The translations under genes were made by a program, and so were the position numbers. Below are positions 26,647 to 34,055 of a stretch of 57,627 nt of DNA, piece after piece. Source of the stretch: Aestuariivirga sp. (GTDB taxonomy: Bacteria > Pseudomonadota > Alphaproteobacteria > Rhizobiales > Aestuariivirgaceae); NCBI RefSeq assembly GCF_020252405.1, contig NZ_JADCDA010000078.1:1-57627 (forward strand). Reading direction: 5' to 3'. The notes under the pieces are model-generated. The model saw only the letters and a list, made by a program, of their open reading frames with translations. It searched no databases and had not been told where the DNA came from. Position 1 is the stretch's first letter. The number at the start of each line of letters is the position of its first letter.

Positions 26647-27594
26647 ATGACAACGGCCTTCATCTTCCCCGGCCAGGGCAGCCAGGCGGTCGGCATGGGC
26701 AAGAGCCTTGCCGAAACTTTCGCCTCCGCCCGCGCCGTTTTCGGGGAGGTCGATGCGGCGCTGGGCCAGAATCTTTCGGCGCTGATGTGGGAAGGCCCGG
26801 ATGCCGAGCTGACGCTGACCGAGAACGCCCAGCCGGCGCTGATGGCGGTGTCCATGGCGGCGATCCGCGTGCTTGAGTCCGAGTACGGCATCACGGTTGC
26901 GAACACAGCGAGGTTTGTGGCGGGGCATTCGCTGGGCGAATATTCCGCGCTGGCTGCCGCGGGCGCCTTCACGCTGGCTGATGCGGCGCGCCTCCTCCGG
27001 ATTCGCGGCCAGGCGATGCAGAGTGCAACCCCCCTCGGCACCGGCGCCATGGCGGCGTTGCTGGATCTCGACTTCGCCACTGCCGCCGCGGCCGCAGCCG
27101 AGGCCGCGCAGGGCGACGTGTGCCAGGCGGCCAATGACAACAGCGACGGGCAGGTCGTCGTCTCCGGTTCCAGGGCCGCCGTCGAACGCTGTGCCGAGAT
27201 CGCCAGGGCGAAGGGTGCCAAGCGCGCCGTGATGCTGGCCGTCTCCGCCCCCTTCCACTGCGCGCTGATGCAGCCCGCGGCGGATGTGATGGCGCAGGCA
27301 TTGTCGAGCGTTGCGATGAAAGCCCCTGTTGCGCCGGTGGTGGCCAATGCCGGCGCAGCGCCGCTGACCGAGCCTGCCGCGATCCGGGAGAGTCTCGTCG
27401 CCCAGGTCACCGGAACCGTGCGCTGGCGCGAGTGCGTTGCCTACATGGTGGCCCACGGGGTCACCCGCTTCTACGAGATCGGCGCGGGCAAGGTGCTGAC
27501 GGGCCTGTCGAAGAAGAACGCGCCCGAGGCCACGGCCTTCGCCGTCAACACGCCCGAAGACATCGCCGCGGCGGCGGCCCAGATCAAAGGATAA
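26647..27594 (+). CDS. fabD: Malonyl-CoA--ACP transacylase
   Basis: This 315-residue cytosolic enzyme loads malonyl groups onto acyl carrier protein for fatty acid synthesis. The oxyanion/N-terminal motif FIFPGQGSQAVGMG, the nucleophile serine in AGHSLGEYSALAAAG, and the histidine in SAPFHCALM are all in place. Start ATG 26647 follows TTTCAGG. fabG follows after 5 bp, as in the usual fab operon. Confidence 0.95.
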   Translation: MTTAFIFPGQGSQAVGMGKSLAETFASARAVFGEVDAALGQNLSALMWEGPDAELTLTENAQPALMAVSMAAIRVLESEYGITVANTARFVAGHSLGEYSALAAAGAFTLADAARLLRIRGQAMQSATPLGTGAMAALLDLDFATAAAAAAEAAQGDVCQAANDNSDGQVVVSGSRAAVERCAEIARAKGAKRAVMLAVSAPFHCALMQPAADVMAQALSSVAMKAPVAPVVANAGAAPLTEPAAIRESLVAQVTGTVRWRECVAYMVAHGVTRFYEIGAGKVLTGLSKKNAPEATAFAVNTPEDIAAAAAQIKG

Positions 27595-27599
27595 GCGCC

Positions 27600-28340
27600 A
27601 TGTTCGATTTGACCGGAAAGACCGCCGTCGTCACCGGCGCCACGGGCGGCATCGGCGCGGCCATCGCAAGGGCGCTGCACAAGGCGGGCGCCGCCGTCGC
27701 CATCTCCGGCACGCGCGCGGCTGTGCTGGAAGAGCTGAAGGCGGAGCTCGGCGGCGGCCGCGTGGTCGTGCTGCCGTGCGACCTGTCCGATGCCGCCGCG
27801 GTGGAGAAGCTCGTGCCGGAGGCCGAAGCCGCGATGGGCCCGCTTGACATTCTCGTCAACAATGCCGGCATCACCAGGGACGGGCTTGCGATGCGCATGA
27901 AGGATGAGGACTGGTCCGCGGTGATCGACGTGAACCTTACCGCTTCCTTCCGCCTCGCCCGCGCCGCGATGCGCGGCATGATGCGGAAGCGCTGGGGCCG
28001 CATCGTCAACATCACCTCGGTGGTGGGCGTGACCGGCAATCCGGGCCAGGCCAATTACGTGGCCTCCAAGGCCGGCGTCATCGGTCTCACCAAGTCGCTG
28101 GCGCAGGAACTCGCGGCGCGCAACGTCACCGTCAATGCGGTGGCGCCGGGCTTCATCGCCACGCCGATGACGGATGTGCTGAACGACAGGCAGAAGGAAG
28201 CGATCCTCGGCCGCGTGCCGGCGGGCAGGCTGGGCACGCCGGATGACGTTGCCGCGGCGGTGCTCTATCTCGCGTCCAACGAGGCGGGCTACGTGACCGG
28301 TCAGACGCTGCACGTCAATGGCGGCATGGCGATGATCTGA
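27600..28340 (+). CDS. fabG: 3-oxoacyl-ACP reductase
   Basis: This 246-residue short-chain dehydrogenase reduces 3-oxoacyl-ACP with NADPH. It has the cofactor motif TGATGGIG, NNAGITRD, the catalytic Ser in NITSVVG, YVASK with Tyr and Lys, and VAPGFIATPM. Adjacency to fabD supports the FabG assignment. The usual next genes acpP and fabF are not here; sodB follows instead after a 180-bp gap. Confidence 0.92.
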   Translation: MFDLTGKTAVVTGATGGIGAAIARALHKAGAAVAISGTRAAVLEELKAELGGGRVVVLPCDLSDAAAVEKLVPEAEAAMGPLDILVNNAGITRDGLAMRMKDEDWSAVIDVNLTASFRLARAAMRGMMRKRWGRIVNITSVVGVTGNPGQANYVASKAGVIGLTKSLAQELAARNVTVNAVAPGFIATPMTDVLNDRQKEAILGRVPAGRLGTPDDVAAAVLYLASNEAGYVTGQTLHVNGGMAMI

Positions 28341-28519
28341 GGCGTAACGTCTCCCTCCGGGCCCCCGCCAGGGCCCAAATGTCAAGTCCGATGCAAGGCA
28401 AAAACAACAATTGCGGCGTTCGGCGCATGCCTGGACGTTGTCAGGCTGTTGGCGGTGTTCCTTGCGCGTCCAGTCTGCACGGACTAGATAGGTCCGACAG
28501 CTTTCATGGAGGAACGACA

Positions 28520-29119
28520 ATGGCTCTCGAACTGCCCGCCCTGCCCTATGCCTATGATGCACTTGGCCCCTATATGTCCAGGGAGACTCTCGAGTATCAT
28601 CATGACAAGCACCACATGGCCTATGTGACCAATGGCAACAACGCGCTGAAGGACAGCCCGCTCGCCTCAAAGTCCGTCGAGGAGATCTGCAAGACCGCCT
28701 TCGCCGAGAAGAACGCCCCCCTCATCAATAATGTCGGCCAGCACTACAACCACGTCCACTTCTGGAACTGGATGAAGCCCAATGGCGGCGGCAAGAAGAT
28801 TCCGGCCAGGCTGCAGGCCGCGATCGATGCGGACCTTGGCGGCTATGACAAGATGCGCACCGACTTCATCCAGGCCGGCGTGACGCAGTTCGGTTCCGGC
28901 TGGGCCTGGATCGCCAGGAAGGACGGCAAGCTCGCCATCATGAAGACGCCGAATGGCGAGAACCCGCTGATGCACGGCGCCTCGCCCATCCTCGGCGTTG
29001 ACGTGTGGGAGCACAGCTACTACATCGACTATCGCAACCTCCGCCCCAAATATCTCGAGGCCTTTGTCGATAACCTCGTCAACTGGGACTATGTCGACGA
29101 GATGTTCTCCGGGGCGTGA
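28520..29119 (+). CDS. sodB: Superoxide dismutase, iron type
   Basis: This 199-residue Fe/Mn superoxide dismutase converts superoxide to hydrogen peroxide and oxygen. Metal ligands are in LEYHHDKHH, QHYNHVHFW and the DVWEHSYYIDY signature. The glutamine in the NNVGQHYNH segment is at the position typical of iron enzymes. No signal peptide precedes it, so it is cytosolic. Start ATG 28520 has GGAGGA 7 bp upstream; the frame runs further back but without conservation. Confidence 0.93.
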   Translation: MALELPALPYAYDALGPYMSRETLEYHHDKHHMAYVTNGNNALKDSPLASKSVEEICKTAFAEKNAPLINNVGQHYNHVHFWNWMKPNGGGKKIPARLQAAIDADLGGYDKMRTDFIQAGVTQFGSGWAWIARKDGKLAIMKTPNGENPLMHGASPILGVDVWEHSYYIDYRNLRPKYLEAFVDNLVNWDYVDEMFSGA

Positions 29120-29149
29120 CCGCCCGCCGGACAAGAAACGCAATGAACG

Positions 29150-29171
29150 GCCGGGTTTTGCCCGGCTGTTT
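29150..29171 (+). terminator. Hairpin terminator after sodB
   Basis: GCCGGG (29150-29155) and CCCGGC (29161-29166) form a 6-bp GC stem with a TTTTG loop, followed by TGTTT. It is a modest intrinsic terminator. Confidence 0.5.
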
Positions 29172-29191
29172 GCCTGACGGGGGATGAGATC

Positions 29192-30235
29192 TTGGTTGCA
29201 GTCTTCGATGGCCACAACGACGTGCTGCTCCGCCTGTGGAGCAAGAAGCAGGGCGACCCCGTCGCTGACTTTCTGAATGGCGACAATCAGGGCCATCTCG
29301 ACCTGCCCCGCATGATCAGGGGCGGTTTCCAGGGCGGCTTCTTCGCCATTTTCGCGCCGAGCCCCGATGACGCGTCACTCGTCGACGACGAGGACATGAA
29401 CCCGCCGCCCGCCAACCACGTGGGCCAGGCGGGCGCGCTCAACGCCACCATCGGCATGGCCTCGATCCTCCACCGCATCGAAGAACGCTCCGGGGGCCGC
29501 TTCAAGCTGTGCCGCACCGCCGCGGAGATTCGCGATGCAGTGGCCCAGGGCAAGATCGCCGCGATATTCCATATCGAGGGTGCGGAGGCGATAGACCCGG
29601 ACCTGAAGTCGCTCGACGTGCTGCACATGGCAGGCCTGCGCTCTCTCGGCCTGGTGTGGAGCCGCAACAATGCCTTCGGCGAGGGCGTGCCCTTCCGCTT
29701 CCCCTCCTCGCCCGACACCGGCTCTGGCCTCACCGGGGCCGGCAAGGCGCTGGTGCGGCGCTGCAACGAACTCAAGATCATGCTCGACGTCTCGCACCTC
29801 AACGAGAAGGGTTTCTGGGACGTGGCGCGCCACTCCACCGCCCCCATCGTCGCCACCCACTCCAACGCGCACGCGCTGTGCCAATCCTCACGCAACCTGA
29901 CCGACGACCAGTTGAAGATCATCGGCCAGACAGGCGGCATGGTGGGGCTGAACTTCGCCAATGGCTTCCTGCGCGCCGATGGCCGCTGGCAGAGCGAGAA
30001 CGGGCTGGACACCATGCTCCGCCACCTCGACCACATGATGAAGCTGGCGGGCGAGGACCATGTGGGGCTGGGCTCCGACTTCGACGGCGCCCGCATCCCC
30101 TCCCAGATCGGCGACGTGACGGGCCTCCCCCGGCTGGTCGAAGCCATGGCCGCGCATGGTTATGGCGCGGACCTCAGCCGCAAGCTGTGCTCCGGAAACT
30201 GGATGCGGGTGCTGGAACGCAGCTGGGGCGAATAA
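29192..30235 (+). CDS. Membrane dipeptidase family hydrolase (peptidase M19)
   Basis: This 347-residue zinc peptidase resembles renal dipeptidase. The binuclear zinc ligands are visible as FDGHNDVLLRLW (His, Asp), IFHIEGAEAI (Glu), VATHSNAHAL (His region) and GLGSDFDGA (Asp). It should hydrolyse dipeptides, possibly including D-residues. No signal peptide is seen. The start is TTG 29192 behind GGGGGATGAGA; an ATG at 29184 is in another frame. It stands alone between sodB and the ribB-like gene. Confidence 0.85.
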   Translation: MVAVFDGHNDVLLRLWSKKQGDPVADFLNGDNQGHLDLPRMIRGGFQGGFFAIFAPSPDDASLVDDEDMNPPPANHVGQAGALNATIGMASILHRIEERSGGRFKLCRTAAEIRDAVAQGKIAAIFHIEGAEAIDPDLKSLDVLHMAGLRSLGLVWSRNNAFGEGVPFRFPSSPDTGSGLTGAGKALVRRCNELKIMLDVSHLNEKGFWDVARHSTAPIVATHSNAHALCQSSRNLTDDQLKIIGQTGGMVGLNFANGFLRADGRWQSENGLDTMLRHLDHMMKLAGEDHVGLGSDFDGARIPSQIGDVTGLPRLVEAMAAHGYGADLSRKLCSGNWMRVLERSWGE

Positions 30236-30249
30236 GCCGCAGAGGGGCT

Positions 30250-30278
30250 TTGCACAGAACTATTAGCGGTGCTAATAG
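30250..30278 (+). promoter_or_regulatory. Promoter with palindromic operator for the HTH-RibB gene
   Basis: TTGCAC (30250-30255) and TAATAG (30273-30278) have exactly 17 bp between them. The perfect palindrome CTATTAGC-GGT-GCTAATAG (30260-30278) covers the spacer and the -10 box. The ATG is only 7 bp beyond the -10, with no ribosome site between, which predicts a leaderless mRNA. Since the gene itself encodes an N-terminal helix-turn-helix, this is a good candidate for an autoregulatory operator. Confidence 0.6.
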
Positions 30279-30285
30279 CACCCTC

Positions 30286-31566
30286 ATGAAGCTTTCCGAG
30301 TGGCTCATTAATAGCGGTATGTCGCAATCCGAACTGGCGCGGCGGCTGGGGGTCACCCAGGGCCGGGTCTCGCAGCTCGTGGCGGGGGCGCAGCCCTCCC
30401 TTGATCTCGCCAACAAGATTGCCGCCGCCACGGGCAACAAGGTGCGCGCGCAGGATTTTGGAGACCAGACCATGCCGAACCAACACAAGCCCGACCCTGT
30501 CGAGGACGCGATCAAGGCGATTGCCGCGGGCGAGATGGTGGTCGTCATCGACGACGACGACCGCGAAAACGAGGGCGACCTGATCGCCGCGGCCGCCAAG
30601 ATCACGGCTGAGCAGATGGCCTTCATGGTGCGCCACACCTCCGGCATCGTGTGCACGCCGATCACCGCCGAGGACGCCAGGCGCCTGAAGCTCGACCCCA
30701 TGGTGGCGCTGAACGATGCGCCCATGGGCACCGCCTTCACCGTGACGATCGACTACAAGGAGGGCCTCACCACCGGCATCTCGGCCAGGGAACGTGCCGC
30801 GACCTGCCATGCGCTGGCCAACCGCAATGTGGTGGCGGATGATTTCGTGCGTCCCGGCCACATCTTCCCGCTGGTCGCCAAGTCCGGCGGGGTGCTGATG
30901 CGCTCGGGCCACACGGAAGCGGCCGTGGACCTCGTGAAGCTCGCCGGCCTCCACCCCGCCGGCGTCATCTGCGAGCTCGTCAATGATGACGGCTCGGTGA
31001 AGCGCGGGCAGCAGGTCATGGCCTTCGCGCGCGAGCATGGCTTCAAGATCATCTCGGTCGCCGACCTCATCGCCTATCGCCAGCGCCTGGAGCGCCTGGT
31101 CGAGCAGACCGCGCAGTTCGACGTCGAGACAGTGATCGGCAAGGCCAGGGGTTATTCCTTCGTCACCCCCTTCGACCAGGTGGCACAACTGGCGCTGGTG
31201 TTCGGCGATGTCTCGCCGGGCAAGGCGGTACCGGTGCGTCTCCACCGCGAGAACGTGCTGGAAGACGTGTTCGGCACGCGCGGCACGCTCAACAAGGTGT
31301 TCGAGGTGTTCAGGCGCGAGGGTTCGGGCATTCTGGTCTACCTGCAGGAAGGGGCCGCCGGCGTTCCGGCAGGCCAGCTGGCGGGTGCGGAGAAGACCGG
31401 CAGCGCCGCCCGGCGCCAGCAGTCGTGGCGTGACGTGGGCCTCGGCGCGCAAATCCTGCGCGACCTCAACGTCAGCTCCATCCGCCTCGTCTCCTCCTCC
31501 AACCGCCACTATGTCGGCCTTTCAGGCTTCGGCATCGTGATCGCCGAAACGATCAAGCTCGACTAA
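30286..31566 (+). CDS. ribB: HTH-domain fused 3,4-dihydroxy-2-butanone-4-phosphate synthase (RibBX type)
   Basis: This 426-residue protein has three parts. Residues 1-60 are a Cro/XRE-like helix-turn-helix (GMSQSELARRLGVTQGRVSQL). Residues about 65-265 are RibB, which makes the four-carbon unit of riboflavin from ribulose 5-phosphate; DDDDRENEGDL, RHTSGIVCTP and MRSGHTEAAVDL are intact. Residues about 270-426 resemble GTP cyclohydrolase II, but the zinc cysteines are gone (RENVLEDVFG and TRGTLNK stand where Cys-bearing motifs belong), as in the RibBX variant. The HTH addition is unusual. An internal ATG at 30472 with a GGAG site could make RibBX alone. No FMN riboswitch precedes it. Confidence 0.88.
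   Translation: MKLSEWLINSGMSQSELARRLGVTQGRVSQLVAGAQPSLDLANKIAAATGNKVRAQDFGDQTMPNQHKPDPVEDAIKAIAAGEMVVVIDDDDRENEGDLIAAAAKITAEQMAFMVRHTSGIVCTPITAEDARRLKLDPMVALNDAPMGTAFTVTIDYKEGLTTGISARERAATCHALANRNVVADDFVRPGHIFPLVAKSGGVLMRSGHTEAAVDLVKLAGLHPAGVICELVNDDGSVKRGQQVMAFAREHGFKIISVADLIAYRQRLERLVEQTAQFDVETVIGKARGYSFVTPFDQVAQLALVFGDVSPGKAVPVRLHRENVLEDVFGTRGTLNKVFEVFRREGSGILVYLQEGAAGVPAGQLAGAEKTGSAARRQQSWRDVGLGAQILRDLNVSSIRLVSSSNRHYVGLSGFGIVIAETIKLD
30460..30474 (+). promoter_or_regulatory. Internal ribosome site and second start in the HTH-RibB gene
   Basis: GGAG at 30460-30463 precedes the in-frame ATG at 30472-30474 by 8 bp. Translation from here would give a 364-residue RibBX lacking the helix-turn-helix, the length and start usual for the family. 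Confidence 0.4.
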
Positions 31567-31594
31567 AGCCGCGCGCCCGGCCTAAACTGGACTC

Positions 31595-32047
31595 ATGCGG
31601 ACGGCGCGAACCAGACAGCCGGGGGACGGCCAGCCGGTGATCATCGGCTGGCGCGAAAAGGTCAGCCTGCCGCAGCTGGGTGTGGGCGCCTTCTCCGCCA
31701 AGATCGACACCGGGGCGCGCCTGGCCGCGCTGCACGCCACCAACATCGAGCGCGACGACCATCACGTGAACTTCGTGCTGCCGCTGCCAAAGCGCCGCCA
31801 CCGCTGCCGCCTGCCGCTCAAGGGCATGCGGCGCGTCAAAAGCTCCAACGGCCAGACCGAGACGCGCGCCGTGGTCGAGACCGATGTGAAGATCGGCAAG
31901 ATCATGCTGCGCATCGACGTGACGCTGACTGACCGCACCGACATGGGCGTCGCCATGCTGCTGGGCCGCGGCTCCATCGGTCATGACTTCCTCGTGCACC
32001 CGGCGAAGACCAACCTGCTTTCGGCGAAGAAACGCAAGACGCCATGA
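31595..32047 (+). CDS. RimB-like retropepsin-type protease (ATP-dependent zinc protease family)
   Basis: This 150-residue protein matches the family annotated as putative ATP-dependent zinc protease, structurally retropepsin-like. The aspartic protease-type motif [13 protein letters not shown] is present, with a later [13 protein letters not shown]. In pseudomonads RimB of this family removes glutamates that RimK adds to ribosomal protein S6. The next gene is rimK, overlapping by 4 bp, which supports the same role. The C-terminus is rich in Lys and Arg. Confidence 0.82.
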   Translation: MRTARTRQPGDGQPVIIGWREKVSLPQLGVGAFSAKIDTGARLAALHATNIERDDHHVNFVLPLPKRRHRCRLPLKGMRRVKSSNGQTETRAVVETDVKIGKIMLRIDVTLTDRTDMGVAMLLGRGSIGHDFLVHPAKTNLLSAKKRKTP

Positions 32048-32949
32048 AGATCGCGCTGCTGACAAGAAACCAGAAACTCTATTCCCACCGGCGCCTGATC
32101 GAGACGGCGGCCAGGCGCGGACACGAGATGGTGCCGGTCGACTATCTCAAATGCTATATGAACATCACGTCCAGGAAGCCGGAGCTGCGCTTTCAGGGCG
32201 AGAAGCTCGAGGGCTTCGACGCGGTGATCCCGCGCATCGGCGCGTCGCACACCTTCTATGGCATGGCCGTGCTGCGCCAGTTCGAGATGATGGGCGTCTA
32301 TCCGCTGAATGAATCGGTGGCCATCGGCCGCTCGCGCGACAAGCTGCGCTCGCTGCAATTGCTGGCGCGTGACGGCGTGGGGCTTCCCGTCACCGCCTTC
32401 GCGCATGACTCCAAGCGCACCGATGACCTGCTGGACATCGTCGGCGGCGCCCCCGTCGTCATCAAGCTGCTGGAGGGCACGCAGGGCATCGGCGTGGTGC
32501 TGAGCGAAACGCACAAGTCGGCAAAGTCGGTGGTTGAGGCCTTCCACGGCGCCAATGTGGCCATCCTTGTGCAGGAATTCATCAAGGAGGCGGAGGGCAG
32601 CGACATCCGCGCCTTCATCGTGGGCCGCTCGCTGGTGGCGGCCATGGAGCGCAAGGGCGCGAAGGGCGACTTCCGCTCCAACCTGCACCGCGGCGGCACC
32701 GCCAGCATGATCGAACTCACGCCGCTGGAGAAAGCCACGGCGCTGAAGGCGGCGCGCTCGATGGGCCTCAACGTGGCGGGCGTCGACATGCTGCGCTCTT
32801 CGCATGGGCCGGTGGTGATCGAGGTCAATTCCTCGCCCGGCCTCGAGGGCATCGAGACGGCGACGGGCGTGGACGTGGCCAGCACCATCATCCGTTTCGT
32901 CGAGCGCCATGCCAAACCCGGCCACACGCGCACGCGGGGCAAGGGATGA
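32044..32949 (+). CDS. rimK: Ribosomal protein S6--L-glutamate ligase
   Basis: This 301-residue ATP-grasp ligase is close to E. coli RimK in length and motifs: [78 protein letters not shown] and the metal site [14 protein letters not shown]. It adds glutamates to the C-terminus of S6 and in E. coli also makes poly-glutamate. It is the middle gene of a three-gene overlapping operon with a RimB-like protease and an aspartoacylase-like hydrolase. Confidence 0.93.
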   Translation: MKIALLTRNQKLYSHRRLIETAARRGHEMVPVDYLKCYMNITSRKPELRFQGEKLEGFDAVIPRIGASHTFYGMAVLRQFEMMGVYPLNESVAIGRSRDKLRSLQLLARDGVGLPVTAFAHDSKRTDDLLDIVGGAPVVIKLLEGTQGIGVVLSETHKSAKSVVEAFHGANVAILVQEFIKEAEGSDIRAFIVGRSLVAAMERKGAKGDFRSNLHRGGTASMIELTPLEKATALKAARSMGLNVAGVDMLRSSHGPVVIEVNSSPGLEGIETATGVDVASTIIRFVERHAKPGHTRTRGKG

Positions 32950-33956
32950 GCAGCTTTATCCTTGGCGAGGCCAGCGTCGGGCCGGGCCAGCGCGCCACGG
33001 TGAACCTGCCGGTCAGCACGCTGTCGAACCACACCCACGTGATGCTGCCCGTCCACGTGGTGCATGGCGAGGAGCCGGGGCCCGCCATGTTCCTCTCGGG
33101 CGCCATCCACGGCGACGAGATCCAGGGTGTGGAGATCATCCGCCGCATCCTGAACCATCCCGCGCTGCAAGGCCTCCGCGGCACGCTGCTGGCCGTGCCG
33201 ATCGTCAACAGCTTCGGCTTCCTCAACCACACCCGCTACATGCCGGACCGGCGCGACCTGAACCGCTGCTTTCCCGGCACCGACCGCGGCTCGCTGGCGA
33301 GTCTCGTGGCCGACATCTTCTTCCGCGAAGTGGTGCTGAAGAGCCAGTATGGCGTCGATTTCCACACCGCGGCGTTGCACCGCTCCAACCTGCCGCAGGT
33401 GCGCCTCGCACCCGACGAGCCAGAACTGCTGAGACTGGCGCAGGCCTTCGCGCCGCCGGTGATCCTGATCTCCAGGCTGCGCGAGGGCTCGCTTCGCCTG
33501 TCCGCCCGCGGGGCCGGCGTGAAGGTGCTGCTCTATGAAGGCGGCGAGGCGTTGCGCTTCGACGAGCCCGCCATCGACGCCGCGGTGCGCGGCACGCTGC
33601 GCGTGATGGCGCATCTCGGCATGGTGGAGCCACACCCGCGGCCGGTGGGCCAAACAGTGTTGTCGGATGCAAGTTCGTGGGTGCGCGCGCCCGAAAGCGG
33701 CATCCTGCACACCACGCGGCGCACCGGCGACCGCGTGGGCAAGGGCGAGGTGGTGGGCGTGGTGGCGGATCCATGGGGCCAGTCATCCCTGCCGCTGTTC
33801 GCCGAATGGGACGGCATCATCGTGGGCCGCACCAACCTGCCGCTGGTGAACCGCGGCGACGCCGTGTTCCACATCGCCAGGGCCACGCCGCTGGCGGCAA
33901 TTCGTCAGCACCCGGATGAAGCGGCGGCGCTGGCGGACGAGGATGAGATCATCTGA
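32946..33956 (+). CDS. Succinylglutamate desuccinylase/aspartoacylase-family protein
   Basis: This 336-residue zinc hydrolase belongs to the M14-like AstE/aspartoacylase group. Zinc ligands are in [13 protein letters not shown] (His, Glu) and DFHTAALHR (His); [13 protein letters not shown] and RDLNRCFPG bind the substrate carboxylate. The C-terminal third is a beta-rich biotinyl-like domain. It hydrolyses an N-acyl amino acid or related bond; given translational overlap with rimK, removal or trimming of glutamate tails is a reasonable guess but unproven. Confidence 0.85.
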   Translation: MSSFILGEASVGPGQRATVNLPVSTLSNHTHVMLPVHVVHGEEPGPAMFLSGAIHGDEIQGVEIIRRILNHPALQGLRGTLLAVPIVNSFGFLNHTRYMPDRRDLNRCFPGTDRGSLASLVADIFFREVVLKSQYGVDFHTAALHRSNLPQVRLAPDEPELLRLAQAFAPPVILISRLREGSLRLSARGAGVKVLLYEGGEALRFDEPAIDAAVRGTLRVMAHLGMVEPHPRPVGQTVLSDASSWVRAPESGILHTTRRTGDRVGKGEVVGVVADPWGQSSLPLFAEWDGIIVGRTNLPLVNRGDAVFHIARATPLAAIRQHPDEAAALADEDEII

Positions 33957-34004
33957 GGGGAAGGACTGCCCCTGACCGCCGTCACGTCCGCACCGCGCCA
34001 CATC

Positions 34005-34036
34005 TCACCTTCGCCGGGCATGACCCGGCGAGGTGA
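34005..34036. repeat. Short copy of the convergent-junction inverted repeat
   Basis: TCACCTTCGCCGGG (34005-34018) is followed by a short loop and CCCGGCGAGGTGA ending at 34036. It shares the TCACCTT/AGGTGA ends of the repeats at 2549 and 16566, and again lies between convergent genes. Confidence 0.6.
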
Positions 34037-34055
34037 ACGTGTGGGTGAAGCGGAC

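Noticed and set aside
26547-27410. Upstream extension of the minus-strand Thr dehydratase-like frame
   Set aside because: The extra 288 codons are antisense to fabD and lack any conserved motif; the enzyme family starts at 26546.
29509-30285. Upstream extension of the HTH-RibB frame
   Set aside because: The extension is the shifted frame of the dipeptidase gene. The HTH domain starts at 30286 directly after a promoter.
30236-30285. FMN riboswitch before ribB
   Set aside because: The gap between genes is only 50 bp and holds none of the conserved FMN-box sequence.
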